Shown here in pieces: positions 5,703 to 5,876 of a stretch of 5,876 nucleotides of DNA. The notes below the pieces were generated by a model. It made no database searches. It worked only from the letters and a program-made list of their open reading frames with translations, and had not been told where the DNA came from. The DNA comes from an uncultured Coriobacteriales bacterium (lineage in GTDB: Bacteria > Actinomycetota > Coriobacteriia > Coriobacteriales > UMGS124): assembly GCA_934662525.1 (NCBI GenBank), contig CAKUKJ010000171.1:1-5876 (forward strand), read 5' to 3'. The position numbers and the translations under genes are program-made. The first letter of the stretch is position 1. Each line of letters opens with the position of its first letter.

Positions 5703-5876
5703 TTACCAGGCTCGGGCGAGTTCCTCGACGGTCTGGGCTTGGGCGATTTTGCCGAAGTCGGCGTCCTCGCCAAACCGATCTTCAAGCAGCACGGCCGTCT
5801 CCATCATGGCGTAGGAGCTCATGGCGAGGTCGGTTCGCAGATTTGCATCGGGGGCCGGCGATTCGGGCAGGCCGAG
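5703..5876 (-). CDS. Acyl carrier protein-like protein, 5' partial
   Basis: The last 57 residues and stop of a minus-strand gene that begins beyond the right edge. They line up without gaps through the core of acyl carrier proteins: LGL at the start of the visible part, then DLAMSSYAMMETAVLLEDRFG (16-36) against the ACP pattern DLG-D-S-L..VEL...LEE.FG, and TVEELARAW at the end, matching the final ACP helix (TV.DL..Y). S21 falls on the serine that carries 4'-phosphopantetheine. The residue before it is serine (S20), where most ACPs have aspartate, and Y22 replaces the usual leucine. ACPs are usually 75-90 residues, so about 20 are missing. Such proteins hold acyl, amino-acyl or polyketide intermediates as thioesters in the cytoplasm. 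A stand-alone carrier for a dedicated pathway is more likely than the housekeeping fatty-acid ACP, given the altered motif and the neighbour. Too little is visible to name a pathway. Confidence 0.72.
   Translation of the reverse strand, partial: LGLPESPAPDANLRTDLAMSSYAMMETAVLLEDRFGEDADFGKIAQAQTVEELARAW

Noticed and set aside
5356..5814. A 152-codon plus-strand open frame at the right end
   Set aside because: It is antisense to the ACP-like and Ig-like genes, which have recognisable domains, good spacing and a ribosome site; the plus-strand product has no motif.
1..5876. CRISPR array, tRNA or rRNA
   Set aside because: No regularly spaced repeats, tRNA cloverleaf or rRNA-like stretch could be seen on either strand.

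Overview
The window is G+C-rich (44 of 60 bases G or C at 1441-1500) and carries gut-anaerobe style molybdoenzyme genes. The best guess from content is a Coriobacteriia/Eggerthellaceae-type actinobacterium (Eggerthella, Gordonibacter, Slackia or Adlercreutzia relatives). That is inference from gene content and base composition, since there is no rRNA or marker gene to confirm it.

Plus strand, 1-4677: an apparent operon for a DMSO-reductase-superfamily enzyme. It begins inside the catalytic bis-MGD subunit (N-terminus lost off the left edge). This overlaps by one base (TAATG) a four-cluster ferredoxin subunit of the DmsB type. After a 161-base gap containing a perfect 12-bp hairpin comes an unrecognised 254-residue protein that looks like two winged-helix units in tandem. 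A TorD/DmsD-family chaperone follows. The catalytic and iron-sulfur subunits would form the electron-transferring reductase, and TorD would help insert the cofactor. The substrate cannot be read from the sequence; the family in these organisms includes catechol dehydroxylases and many orphan reductases. No membrane anchor gene (DmsC/NrfD type) is seen between A and the end of the cluster.

Minus strand, 5294-4658: a toxin-antitoxin pair, a RelB/DinJ-type antitoxin followed by an overlapping PemK/MazF-type toxin. It is more A+T-rich than the flanks, has its own promoter with a TATAAT box embedded in CATT...AATG palindromes, and its toxin gene runs tail-to-tail into the last 20 bases of torD. 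It looks like an inserted module between two unrelated gene groups.

Minus strand, 5876-5386: the end of another operon: the C-terminal 57 residues of an acyl-carrier-protein-like protein, then a 92-residue free-standing Ig-like domain that resembles the C-terminal dimerisation domain of sulfite-oxidase-type molybdoenzymes. The job of this pair is unknown and is the most unusual combination in the window.
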